Below are positions 56,998-64,000 of a stretch of DNA of 64,000 nucleotides, one piece after another. The DNA comes from Erwinia sp. E602. GTDB lineage: Bacteria > Pseudomonadota > Gammaproteobacteria > Enterobacterales > Enterobacteriaceae. Position 1 is the first letter of the stretch. Each line of letters begins with the position of its first letter. The stretch is from contig NZ_CP046582.1 of NCBI RefSeq assembly GCF_018141005.1, positions 1,240,001 through 1,304,000 on the forward strand, given 5' to 3'. Both the position numbers and the translations under genes were made by a program. Under the pieces are notes generated by a model. It did not search any database. It worked only from the letters and a program-made list of their open reading frames with translations, and had not been told where the DNA came from.

Positions 56998-57465
56998 TCA
57001 TGCGCTTCTCAGGTAATCCATCACAATATCGTGGTGGTTACTGGTTTTGAAATCATCAAAGACTTTCTCAACCTTACCGTCAGTGCCCACGAGGAAGCTG
57101 ATGCGGTGGATCCCGTCATAGGTTTTCCCCATGAAGGTCTTCTCGCCCCAGATACCAAACTGTTCACAAACCTGGTGATCTTCATCGGACAGCAGGGTGA
57201 AATTCAGCAGTTCTTTCTCAACAAAACGCGACAGTTTTTCCGGTTTATCGGTGCTGATCCCCAGCACATCAACGCCTGCTTGTTTCAGCTCATCCATGCT
57301 GTCGCGCAGACCACACGCCTGTACGGTGCAGCCCGGCGTCATCGCCTTCGGGTAGAAATAGACCAGAACGCGCTGTCCCTGGAAGTCGGCTAAATTAACT
57401 TGTTCGCCATCCTGATCGGGCAAACTAAATTTCGGTGCAACATCACCGGCTTTCAGTGGATTCAT
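56998..57465 (-). CDS. bcp: Thioredoxin-dependent thiol peroxidase Bcp
   Basis: A 155-residue peroxiredoxin that reduces hydroperoxides. The peroxidatic cysteine lies in TPGCTVQACGLRDSMDEL, which also holds the resolving cysteine pattern, and the conserved FTLLSDEDHQVCEQFGIWGEKTFMGKTYDGIHRISFLVG follows. It lies beside gcvR on the same strand, as in E. coli. Confidence 0.97.
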   Translation of the reverse strand: MNPLKAGDVAPKFSLPDQDGEQVNLADFQGQRVLVYFYPKAMTPGCTVQACGLRDSMDELKQAGVDVLGISTDKPEKLSRFVEKELLNFTLLSDEDHQVCEQFGIWGEKTFMGKTYDGIHRISFLVGTDGKVEKVFDDFKTSNHHDIVMDYLRSA

Positions 57466-57536
57466 TACTACTCTCCGTATTTATTCGTCATGCTGTGGGT
57501 AAGGTCTGAACGGTTTCTCATCAGGATGGCAGCCGA

Positions 57537-58088
57537 TCAGGCACCATGATGAGAGACGGTCCTAATAGTGCCCTGAGCCTGGAGTTCTGTACATAGGTGG
57601 TTGAACGCTTGCTCGATAAATGAGGCATCCGGGCTGGCGGGGCTGTGTGCCGTGATCTGAATATAGAGTAACGGGGGTTGGTTTTCATCCGCCGGCTGCG
57701 TGCGGGAAACCAGTTCTGCAATCGTCATCTGATGGCTGTCAAACAGGTCGGTAAACCGCTCGATGATGTGCGGCGAGTCGGCCACTTCAACCTGCACCCA
57801 CACGGTGGCCGGCATCGGCGGACGTGGGGTAGCATGCGTCCGCTTCATCACAATCAACAGCTCCAGCTCGGCCCCTTTTAACGGCAGGGTCGACTCAATC
57901 AGGGTGATGGCGTTCCAGCTGCCGGAAAGCAGCATGATAAAGGTGAACTCATCGCCCAGCATAGCCAGCCGGCTATCCTCGATATTACATCCGCAGCTGC
58001 TGACGTGGCGGGTAATGGCATTAACGATGCCGGGGCGGTCAACCCCCAGCGCGGTGATAACCAGATGCTGTTGTGAAGAGTGTGGCAA
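57537..58088 (-). CDS. gcvR: Glycine cleavage system transcriptional repressor GcvR
   Basis: Binds GcvA to repress the glycine cleavage operon when glycine is low. The 183-residue protein has two ACT domains (about 8-80, HLVITALGVDRPGIVNAITRHVSSCGCNIEDSRLAMLGDEFTFIMLL, and about 90-170). The start at 58088 (MPHSSQQHLVITALG) matches the family. It is divergent from dapA and precedes bcp. Confidence 0.94.
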   Translation of the reverse strand: MPHSSQQHLVITALGVDRPGIVNAITRHVSSCGCNIEDSRLAMLGDEFTFIMLLSGSWNAITLIESTLPLKGAELELLIVMKRTHATPRPPMPATVWVQVEVADSPHIIERFTDLFDSHQMTIAELVSRTQPADENQPPLLYIQITAHSPASPDASFIEQAFNHLCTELQAQGTIRTVSHHGA

Positions 58089-58231
58089 AATCGGGCTTCC
58101 TGTCTAAAAACTAATAACCCTAAGGTAAACATAAAAAAAACTGCTGACAAGCGCCTGAGCCGCCTTGTCCCCTTGCTTTTATGACGTGCTCCCCCGTACC
58201 ATGAAGCACTTGTTTGTGGAGGGAATGACCA

Positions 58232-59110
58232 ATGTTTACGGGAAGTCTTGTAGCGATCATCACGCCAATGGATGACAAAGGCAACGTTTGCCGTGCGAGC
58301 CTGAAAAAACTGATTGATTACCATGTTGCCAGCGGAACCGCGGCAATTGTTTCTGTAGGAACCACCGGCGAATCTGCCACCCTGAGCCATGAAGAGCACG
58401 GCGACGTGGTGATGCTGACGCTGGAACTCGCTGACGGTCGCATTCCGATCATTGCCGGCACCGGGGCCAATGCCACTGCCGAGGGCGTTTCTCTCACTAA
58501 ACGTTTTAATAATTCAGGGGTTATTGGCTGCCTGTCAGTGACGCCTTACTATAACCGTCCGACGCAGGAAGGGTTGTACCAGCACTTTAAAACGATTGCT
58601 GAAAGCACCGACCTGCCGCAGATGCTGTATAACGTTCCTTCCCGTACCGGCTGCGATCTGCTGCCGGAAACCGTGGGTCGCCTGGCTAAAATTAAAAATA
58701 TTATCGGAATCAAAGAAGCCACCGGGAACTTATCGCGGGTTAGTCAGATCCAAGAGCTGGTTGATGAAGACTTTGTGCTGGTTAGCGGCGATGACGCAAC
58801 GGCGCTGGACTTTATGCAACTGGGCGGCCACGGGGTGATTTCGGTGACGGCGAACATCGCCGCGCGTGAAATGGTTGAACTTTGCGCTCTGGCAAAAGAG
58901 GGCAGGTTTGCCGACGCGCGCCGCCTGAACCAGCGCCTGATGCACCTGCATCAGAAGCTGTTTGTTGAACCCAATCCTATTCCAGTCAAGTGGGCTGCGA
59001 AGCGTTTAGGATTAATTGCAACCGACACGCTGCGTCTGCCAATGACGCCGCTGACCGATGCCGGTGGTCCGGTTGTAGAGCAGGCGCTGATCAAAGCCGG
59101 CCTGCTGTAA
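58232..59110 (+). CDS. dapA: 4-hydroxy-tetrahydrodipicolinate synthase
   Basis: Condenses pyruvate and aspartate semialdehyde in lysine and peptidoglycan-precursor synthesis. The 292-residue protein has [13 protein letters not shown], the catalytic tyrosine in [10 protein letters not shown], and the Schiff-base lysine in [10 protein letters not shown], all conserved. A GGAGGG site precedes the ATG. bamC follows after 15 bases, as in E. coli. Confidence 0.97.
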   Translation: MFTGSLVAIITPMDDKGNVCRASLKKLIDYHVASGTAAIVSVGTTGESATLSHEEHGDVVMLTLELADGRIPIIAGTGANATAEGVSLTKRFNNSGVIGCLSVTPYYNRPTQEGLYQHFKTIAESTDLPQMLYNVPSRTGCDLLPETVGRLAKIKNIIGIKEATGNLSRVSQIQELVDEDFVLVSGDDATALDFMQLGGHGVISVTANIAAREMVELCALAKEGRFADARRLNQRLMHLHQKLFVEPNPIPVKWAAKRLGLIATDTLRLPMTPLTDAGGPVVEQALIKAGLL

Positions 59111-59125
59111 ATTTAGGGAGAAGTA

Positions 59126-60154
59126 ATGGCTTACTCAGTACAAAAGTCCACGGTAGCGAAAGCGGTGGGGCTGTCGTTAGTGATGCTGCTGGCAGCATGT
59201 TCAAGCGACCAGCGTTATAAGCGTCAGGTTAGCGGTGATGAATCCTACCTGAAATCGCCGGAGCTCCGCGATCTGCACGCACCTGCGGGCATGATCCTGC
59301 CGGTGGAAAATGGCGATTATGAGATCCCATCCGCAAGCAGTCAGGGCCAGGTCGGTAAGCAACTGGATATTCGTCCGCCGTCCCAGACGCTGGCGCTGAT
59401 GAACGGCACCCGCACCCAGTTTGCAGGCAACAGCGGAATTCTGCTGGTGGACAGCCGCAGCGGTTCACTGTGGCCGCAGGTGGTAAGTGCGGTGGAAGCG
59501 GCGAAGTTCCCGGTTGCCAGCCGTCAGGATGCCAGCCAGTCGCTGACCACTGACTGGGTGCAGTGGAACCGCGCCGATGAAGACCATCAGTACCGTGGCC
59601 GTTACCAGATCAGCGTGCAGCAGCAGGGTTATCAGCAGGCGCTGACCGTCAAGCTGCTGGAGCTGGAGCAGGAAGGTAAAGCCGTTAATTCGCCGGTGCA
59701 GCTGCAGCGTTACACCGCGCAGATGCTGAACGAAATCAGCACCGGCCTGGATAAAGACGAAACACGCCGTGAAGATGCCGCCGCTAATCGCAGCGTCAGC
59801 CAGATCGACGTGCAGAGTGGTGCCGATGATACCGGCCTGCCAAACCTGATTGTCCGTGCACCGTTTAACGCGGTCTGGCAGCGTCTGCCGGCCACGCTGA
59901 ACCGTGTGGGCATGGAAGTGACTGACAGCAACCGTTCACAGGGCAGCCTGGAGGTTACCTACAAGGCACCGTCCGACAGCACCTGGGATACCCTGGGCGC
60001 GAAAGACCCGCAGTTGACTAACGGCAAGTATAAGCTGCAGGTCGGTGACCTCGACAACCGCAGCAGCCTGCAGTTCCTCGATCCGAAGGGGCATCCGCTC
60101 ACCCAGTCGCAGAACGATGCGCTGGTGGCCGTGTTCCAGGCGGCATTCAGGTAA
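59126..60154 (+). CDS. bamC: Outer membrane protein assembly factor BamC
   Basis: Lipoprotein component of the BAM complex. The 342-residue protein has a signal peptide with the lipobox LLAAC near residue 24, an unstructured N-terminal stretch that binds BamD ([30 protein letters not shown]), and two helix-grip domains (about 100-215 and 230-340). It is linked to dapA as in E. coli and ends at a strong terminator before purC. Confidence 0.96.
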   Translation: MAYSVQKSTVAKAVGLSLVMLLAACSSDQRYKRQVSGDESYLKSPELRDLHAPAGMILPVENGDYEIPSASSQGQVGKQLDIRPPSQTLALMNGTRTQFAGNSGILLVDSRSGSLWPQVVSAVEAAKFPVASRQDASQSLTTDWVQWNRADEDHQYRGRYQISVQQQGYQQALTVKLLELEQEGKAVNSPVQLQRYTAQMLNEISTGLDKDETRREDAAANRSVSQIDVQSGADDTGLPNLIVRAPFNAVWQRLPATLNRVGMEVTDSNRSQGSLEVTYKAPSDSTWDTLGAKDPQLTNGKYKLQVGDLDNRSSLQFLDPKGHPLTQSQNDALVAVFQAAFR

Positions 60155-60160
60155 GCCAGA

Positions 60161-60188
60161 AGGCCGGGAGAAATCCCGGCCTTTTTTT
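60161..60188 (+). terminator. Rho-independent terminator after bamC
   Basis: AGGCCGGGA and TCCCGGCCT form a nine-base stem closed by GAAA, followed by seven T. Confidence 0.93.
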
Positions 60189-60203
60189 ATTTCTTTTCAG
60201 TTT

Positions 60204-60246
60204 ACGTAAACGATTGCTTCGGTTTTTAAGCCGGGGCACATATAAT
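60204..60246 (+). promoter_or_regulatory. purC promoter -10 with PurR-like operator
   Basis: ACGTAAACGATTGCTT (60204-60219) matches 13 of 16 positions of the PurR consensus. A -10-like TATAAT lies at 60241-60246. The arrangement fits the PurR-regulated purC of E. coli. Confidence 0.62.
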
Positions 60247-60341
60247 TCCCCCGCAGAAAATTTGTAGCGGTTGGCGATGCCGACCCGACAGTATTCACTA
60301 CCCGGTCGATGTTCAGGGTACTCACGTTGGAGTTAAACAAG

Positions 60342-61055
60342 ATGCAAAAAAAAGCTGAGTTGTATCGCGGCAAAGCGAAAACCGTTTACAGCACCGAAAA
60401 CCCGGATCTGTTGGTACTCGAATTCCGTAATGATACGTCAGCGCTGGACGGTGAGCGTATCGAGCAGTTTGATCGTAAGGGAATGATTAACAATAAGTTC
60501 AATCACTTCATCATGACTAAACTGCAGGAAGCCGGTATCCCAACGCAGATGGAAGCCCTGCTTTCAGATAACGAAGCGCTGGTGAAAAAGCTGGATATGG
60601 TGCCGGTAGAGTGCGTAGTACGTAACCGTGCTGCCGGCTCGCTGGTGAAGCGTCTGGGTGTGGAAGAGGGCCTAATCCTTAACCCGCCACTGTTTGACCT
60701 GTTCCTGAAAGACGATGCTAAACACGATCCGATGGTCAATGAGTCTTACTGCGAGACCTTCGGCTGGGTGAACAAAGAGAACCTGGCGCGGATGCGCGAA
60801 CTGACCTATAAGGCTAACGACGTGCTGAGCAAGCTGTTCGCCGACGCAGGTCTGATCCTCGTTGACTTCAAGCTGGAATTTGGCCTGTTTAACGGTGAAG
60901 TGGTGCTCGGCGATGAGTTCTCGCCGGACGGTGCCCGCCTGTGGGACAAAGAGACCCTTGAGAAGCTGGACAAAGACCGTTACCGTCAGAGCCTCGGTGG
61001 CCTGATTGAAGCCTACGAAGAAGTGGCTAATCGTCTGGGCGTCAAGCTCGACTAA
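60342..61055 (+). CDS. purC: Phosphoribosylaminoimidazole-succinocarboxamide synthase PurC
   Basis: SAICAR synthetase of purine synthesis. The ATG at 60342 ([17 protein letters not shown]) with a GGAGTTAAAC site is the family start; an in-frame ATG at 60309 is unlikely. The 237-residue protein has [43 protein letters not shown], and [30 protein letters not shown], all characteristic. It stands alone with its own PurR-type site. Confidence 0.97.
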   Translation: MQKKAELYRGKAKTVYSTENPDLLVLEFRNDTSALDGERIEQFDRKGMINNKFNHFIMTKLQEAGIPTQMEALLSDNEALVKKLDMVPVECVVRNRAAGSLVKRLGVEEGLILNPPLFDLFLKDDAKHDPMVNESYCETFGWVNKENLARMRELTYKANDVLSKLFADAGLILVDFKLEFGLFNGEVVLGDEFSPDGARLWDKETLEKLDKDRYRQSLGGLIEAYEEVANRLGVKLD

Positions 61056-61433
61056 CGCCGCGCCATCTTTCCTCCGGGTAAGCTGCCCTTTCCCCGCCTG
61101 ACCGGCGTGGAAAGGGCGTGATGGATAGCCACCTTCTGCCACTTCGTCTTAGCTGCTTTGCTTCTGCTCCGTTTCCCGTTCTCTTGCTTTGAAAGAGTGC
61201 TGTTCTGCGTTGCCAGACAGGGCTGAACCACCGTGATCGCCTACCTCCCTCGTCACTCCTCCCAAACTCCCTGTTTACTCCCCCGGAAAGGGCGTCTGTT
61301 TTCGCTATCTGGCAGGGTTGGTCTGGTGTCTGCCCTGAACTCCTCCGATCGCTAACGCCTTTGCCGCTGGTTTTCCCCCCCAGGCACGACTAGAATTGCC
61401 CTATCAAACGCACTGAACATCAAAGAGGCCGCT
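61056..61433. other. Intergenic region between purC and ypfJ
   Basis: No gene is evident in these 378 bases. A strong inverted repeat at 61085-61117 (GCCCTTTCC with GGAAAGGGC, plus inner CGC/GCG) lies near its left end but has no T-run. The remainder is pyrimidine-rich without clear promoter elements. Confidence 0.55.
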
Positions 61434-62294
61434 ATGCGCTGGCAGGGACGTCGCGAAAGCGACAATGTGGAAGACCGACGTAACCAGTCGGGTAGCGTCG
61501 GCGGTGGGCGTATGCGCATTCCGCGCGGCAAGGGCGGTATTGTTTTGCTGCTGCTGGTGATGGTGGCCGGCTACTACGGCTACGACCTCACGCCGCTGCT
61601 AACCGGCGACGGCAGCTCGCTGTCGCAGAGCGGCCAGCAACAGCAGCGCAGCACGCCGCAGGATGACGAAGCGGCGCGCTTCAGCCGTACCATCTTCGCC
61701 TTTACCGAAGATACCTGGCAGCAGCTGTTTAAGCAGATGGACAAACCCTGGCAACCGCCGGTGCTGGTGATGTACCGCAATCAGACATCAACCGCCTGCG
61801 GCACCGGCCAGTCGGCGATGGGGCCATTCTACTGCCCGGCGGACAGCAAGGTGTATATCGACCTCTCTTTTTACGACGAAATGAAAACCAAACTCGGCGC
61901 GGGCGGCGAATTTGCGCAGGCCTACGTGATTGCGCACGAGGTTGGGCACCACGTGCAGCACCTGCTGGGCATTGAGCAACGCGTGCGGCAGATGCAGCAG
62001 GGCGCCAGCCAGACGCAGATTAATCAGCTGTCGGTGAAGATGGAGCTGCAGGCGGACTGTTTTGCCGGCGTCTGGGGGCACTACATGATGAAAGAAAATA
62101 TCCTGGAGGAAGGGGATCTGGCGTCAGCGCTGAATGCGGCTGAGGCGATCGGCGATGACAGACTGCAGCAGCGTGGGCAGGGGCAGGTGGTGCCGGACAG
62201 CTTCACCCACGGTACCTCACAGCAGCGCCAGACCTGGTTTAAACAGGGCTTTGACAGCGGCAACCCCGCGCAGTGCAACACCTTTAGCGGGTAA
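61434..62294 (+). CDS. ypfJ: YpfJ-type neutral zinc metallopeptidase
   Basis: A 286-residue membrane-anchored protein. The cytoplasmic N terminus ([16 protein letters not shown]) precedes one membrane helix near 33-50 ([19 protein letters not shown]), and a Gln-rich linker leads to the periplasmic domain. The zinc motif HEVGHHVQH is near 165, and the downstream [15 protein letters not shown] supplies the third ligand. The family role is not well known. It precedes tmcA by six bases. Confidence 0.93.
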   Translation: MRWQGRRESDNVEDRRNQSGSVGGGRMRIPRGKGGIVLLLLVMVAGYYGYDLTPLLTGDGSSLSQSGQQQQRSTPQDDEAARFSRTIFAFTEDTWQQLFKQMDKPWQPPVLVMYRNQTSTACGTGQSAMGPFYCPADSKVYIDLSFYDEMKTKLGAGGEFAQAYVIAHEVGHHVQHLLGIEQRVRQMQQGASQTQINQLSVKMELQADCFAGVWGHYMMKENILEEGDLASALNAAEAIGDDRLQQRGQGQVVPDSFTHGTSQQRQTWFKQGFDSGNPAQCNTFSG

Positions 62295-62300
62295 GCGGCG

Positions 62301-64000
62301 ATGGATTTGCAGGACGCCACCGCGCAGCTGCTGCTGCAGGGCTGGCGGCGGCTGCTGGTAATCAGCGGTGACGACACCTGGGTGGCCCAGCGTGCGCAGG
62401 CGGTGATGGCGCAGCTGCCGGGCGACTGGCTTTATGTGGGGGATATGCCGCCCGGCGCTGCGCCGTCCGTTGCGGCATCATATTCCCGGCGATATGTTGT
62501 TGCCCCCGGTGCGGCCATTGCGACAGCCGCTACCCGGCGACAGGCTGACTCTGCAGATGTGGTCACCGGCGCACACATTGTGGTAGCAGGTGCCCGGCGG
62601 CTGGCCGCTGCCAGTCCGGCCACGTCAGACGATCGCTGCAGTGAGGACGTTACAGAGAGTCTTCCGCGACAACCTGCGCACTGCTTACCTTCTGCGGTAC
62701 GCACCCTACTTGGCCGCGAGTTTCAGCACGCGGTGTTTGATGCCCGACGCGGATTTCACGCTGAGGCGCTGGCCGCGCTGGCCGGCACGCTGCGCGCCGG
62801 CAGCTGGCTGCTGCTGCTGGTACCGGAGTGGCACGGCTGGCCGCAGCAGGCGGATGAAGACTCGCTGCGCTGGAGTGAAGGCGCAGAGCCGCAATCCAGC
62901 CCACGCTTTGTTCGGCGGCTGCAGCGGCTGATGCTAGAGGACCCGCGCGTGGCGGTCTGGCGGCAGCATGCGCCGCTGGCGCTTTCCCTACTGCCCACCG
63001 CGCCCGCCTGGCTGCCCGACAACAGCCAGCAGCAGCAGATCCTTGCACAGCTGTTGCGTAGCCCGCCCGGCATCCAGGTGCTGACTGCCCCGCGCGGGCG
63101 TGGAAAATCGGCGCTGGCCGGCCTGCTTGCCGCCCGCTGGCCGGGGCGCTGCCTGGTCACCGCGCCGGCCAGGGTGGCTACCGACGTACTGGCGCAGTTT
63201 GCCGGCGAGGCGTTTCACTTTATCGCGCCGGATCGGCTCTTAGCTGAGATGAACAGCGCTGCTGATTCAGCGGCTGCAACGGGGCCGAATGCGCTTCAGC
63301 CCATGCCATTACCCTCTGATGGCTGCCCGCCGATGAAAAAGGGCGTTATGACCGGGCCAGCCCCGCAGCCACCCGCTGCAACCCGGTTCTCTCATTTTTC
63401 TGCCGACTGGCTGCTGATTGATGAGGCGGCGGCGATCCCCGCTCCGATTCTACAGCAGCTGGTCACCCGCTTCACGCGCGTGCTGCTGACCACTACCGTG
63501 CAGGGCTATGAGGGCACCGGGCGCGGCTTCCTGCTGAAGTTCTGCGCGGCGCTGCCGGAATGCCACTACTTGCGGCTGGATCCTGCGCTGCGCTGGGCGG
63601 CCGACGACCCGCTGGAAGCGTTTATCTCTAAGGCGCTGCTGCTGGACGATCGGGTGGCGGATGCCCCGGCGTGCGCCACGCGCTATCTGCCGCTTGAACA
63701 AGCGGACTGGGCGCGGCAGCCGCAACTTATGGCCGCAGTCTATCAACTGCTGACCAGCGCCCATTACCGTACCTCGCCGCTCGATTTACGGCGGATGATG
63801 GATGCGCCGGGGCAGCACTTTATCGCCGCGCAGCGTGAACAGACGGTGCAGGGGGCGTTATGGCTGGTGGAGGAGGGCGGGCTGCCTGCAGCGCTGGCCG
63901 ACGCGGTGTGGGCCGGGCTGCGCCGCCCGCGCGGCAACCTGCTGGCGCAGTCGCTGGCGGCGCACGCGGGCTTCAGCGTTGCGGCTCAGCTGCGCTCGCG
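62301..64000 (+). CDS. tmcA: tRNA(Met) cytidine acetyltransferase TmcA (3' truncated by window)
   Basis: Acetylates the wobble cytidine of elongator tRNA-Met. The frame is open from ATG at 62301 to the end of the window, about 566 residues. Recognisable are RTLLGREFQHAVFDARRGF (about 134-152), the Walker A-like APRGRGKSALAGLLAARW near 263, LLIDEAAAIPAPILQQLV near 371, TTTVQGYEGTGRGFLLKFC, and SPLDLRRMMDAPGQHF. Compared with E. coli from memory, it has two extra low-complexity segments, about residues 52-127 and 317-366. The acetyltransferase domain is only partly in view. Confidence 0.93.
   Translation, partial: MDLQDATAQLLLQGWRRLLVISGDDTWVAQRAQAVMAQLPGDWLYVGDMPPGAAPSVAASYSRRYVVAPGAAIATAATRRQADSADVVTGAHIVVAGARRLAAASPATSDDRCSEDVTESLPRQPAHCLPSAVRTLLGREFQHAVFDARRGFHAEALAALAGTLRAGSWLLLLVPEWHGWPQQADEDSLRWSEGAEPQSSPRFVRRLQRLMLEDPRVAVWRQHAPLALSLLPTAPAWLPDNSQQQQILAQLLRSPPGIQVLTAPRGRGKSALAGLLAARWPGRCLVTAPARVATDVLAQFAGEAFHFIAPDRLLAEMNSAADSAAATGPNALQPMPLPSDGCPPMKKGVMTGPAPQPPAATRFSHFSADWLLIDEAAAIPAPILQQLVTRFTRVLLTTTVQGYEGTGRGFLLKFCAALPECHYLRLDPALRWAADDPLEAFISKALLLDDRVADAPACATRYLPLEQADWARQPQLMAAVYQLLTSAHYRTSPLDLRRMMDAPGQHFIAAQREQTVQGALWLVEEGGLPAALADAVWAGLRRPRGNLLAQSLAAHAGFSVAAQLRS

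Noticed and set aside
57899..58399. Minus-strand frame across the gcvR-dapA gap
   Set aside because: It overlaps two well-supported genes and lacks a start signal or domain.

Overview
The window looks like chromosomal DNA of an enterobacterium of the Erwinia/Pantoea group (Erwiniaceae). This rests on close protein similarity to E. coli housekeeping genes in largely conserved order, plus a pilW gene before rodZ, a PQQ glucose dehydrogenase gene beside der, and a GC-rich backbone. Genus and species cannot be fixed from the sequence alone. I recognised no rRNA, tRNA or CRISPR array.

Layout. 1-7.4 kb: pilW (partial)-rodZ-ispG-hisS-yfgM-bamB-der, a cell-shape, isoprenoid, translation and envelope-assembly run. 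7.7-10.1 kb: gcd. 10.2-10.6 kb: short and 126-bp tandem repeats. 10.6-15.3 kb: xseA, divergent from guaB-guaA. 15.4-31.4 kb is an accessory region. It holds an AT-rich gene combining a DUF6896-like part with a HEPN-like RNNIFH motif, decayed IS630 and IS3/IS2 transposases, a small redox cluster (monooxygenase-like and SnoaL-like proteins, LysR regulator, short-chain dehydrogenase), a TetR-controlled MFS pump, a second MFS exporter, hicAB, a DUF3750 gene, a five-gene oxygenase cluster (flavoprotein, SnoaL-like, Rieske dioxygenase alpha and beta, dehydrogenase), and a second putative toxin-antitoxin-like pair. Two pure microsatellites (4-bp and 8-bp units) lie in this region.

31.4-44.7 kb: mgtE, yfgG, the c-di-GMP phosphodiesterase gene yfgF, tehB, then ppx-ppk (polyphosphate) divergent from a Pst-like ABC transporter (two permeases and an ATPase, no binding protein). 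45-49 kb: purN-purM divergent from upp-uraA (purine synthesis and pyrimidine salvage). 49.3-52.2 kb is a second accessory insertion: a pore-forming colicin with its convergent immunity gene, and a secreted HAD phosphatase. 52.4-64 kb: hda (CTG start), yfgD, bepA, a dCACHE-GGDEF diguanylate cyclase, bcp, gcvR, dapA-bamC, purC, ypfJ and the start of tmcA, which runs off the end.

Functional links: rodZ, bamB, bamC, bepA and yfgM serve the envelope; purM, purN, purC and guaBA are purine genes with PurR-like sites; ppk/ppx and the Pst-like transporter suggest a phosphate module; yfgF and the cyclase have opposing c-di-GMP activities. The more unusual content is the HEPN-like gene, the chromosomal colicin locus, the HicA-like/HTH pair with a perfect palindrome, the oxygenase cluster without electron-transfer partners, and several unexplained repeats.
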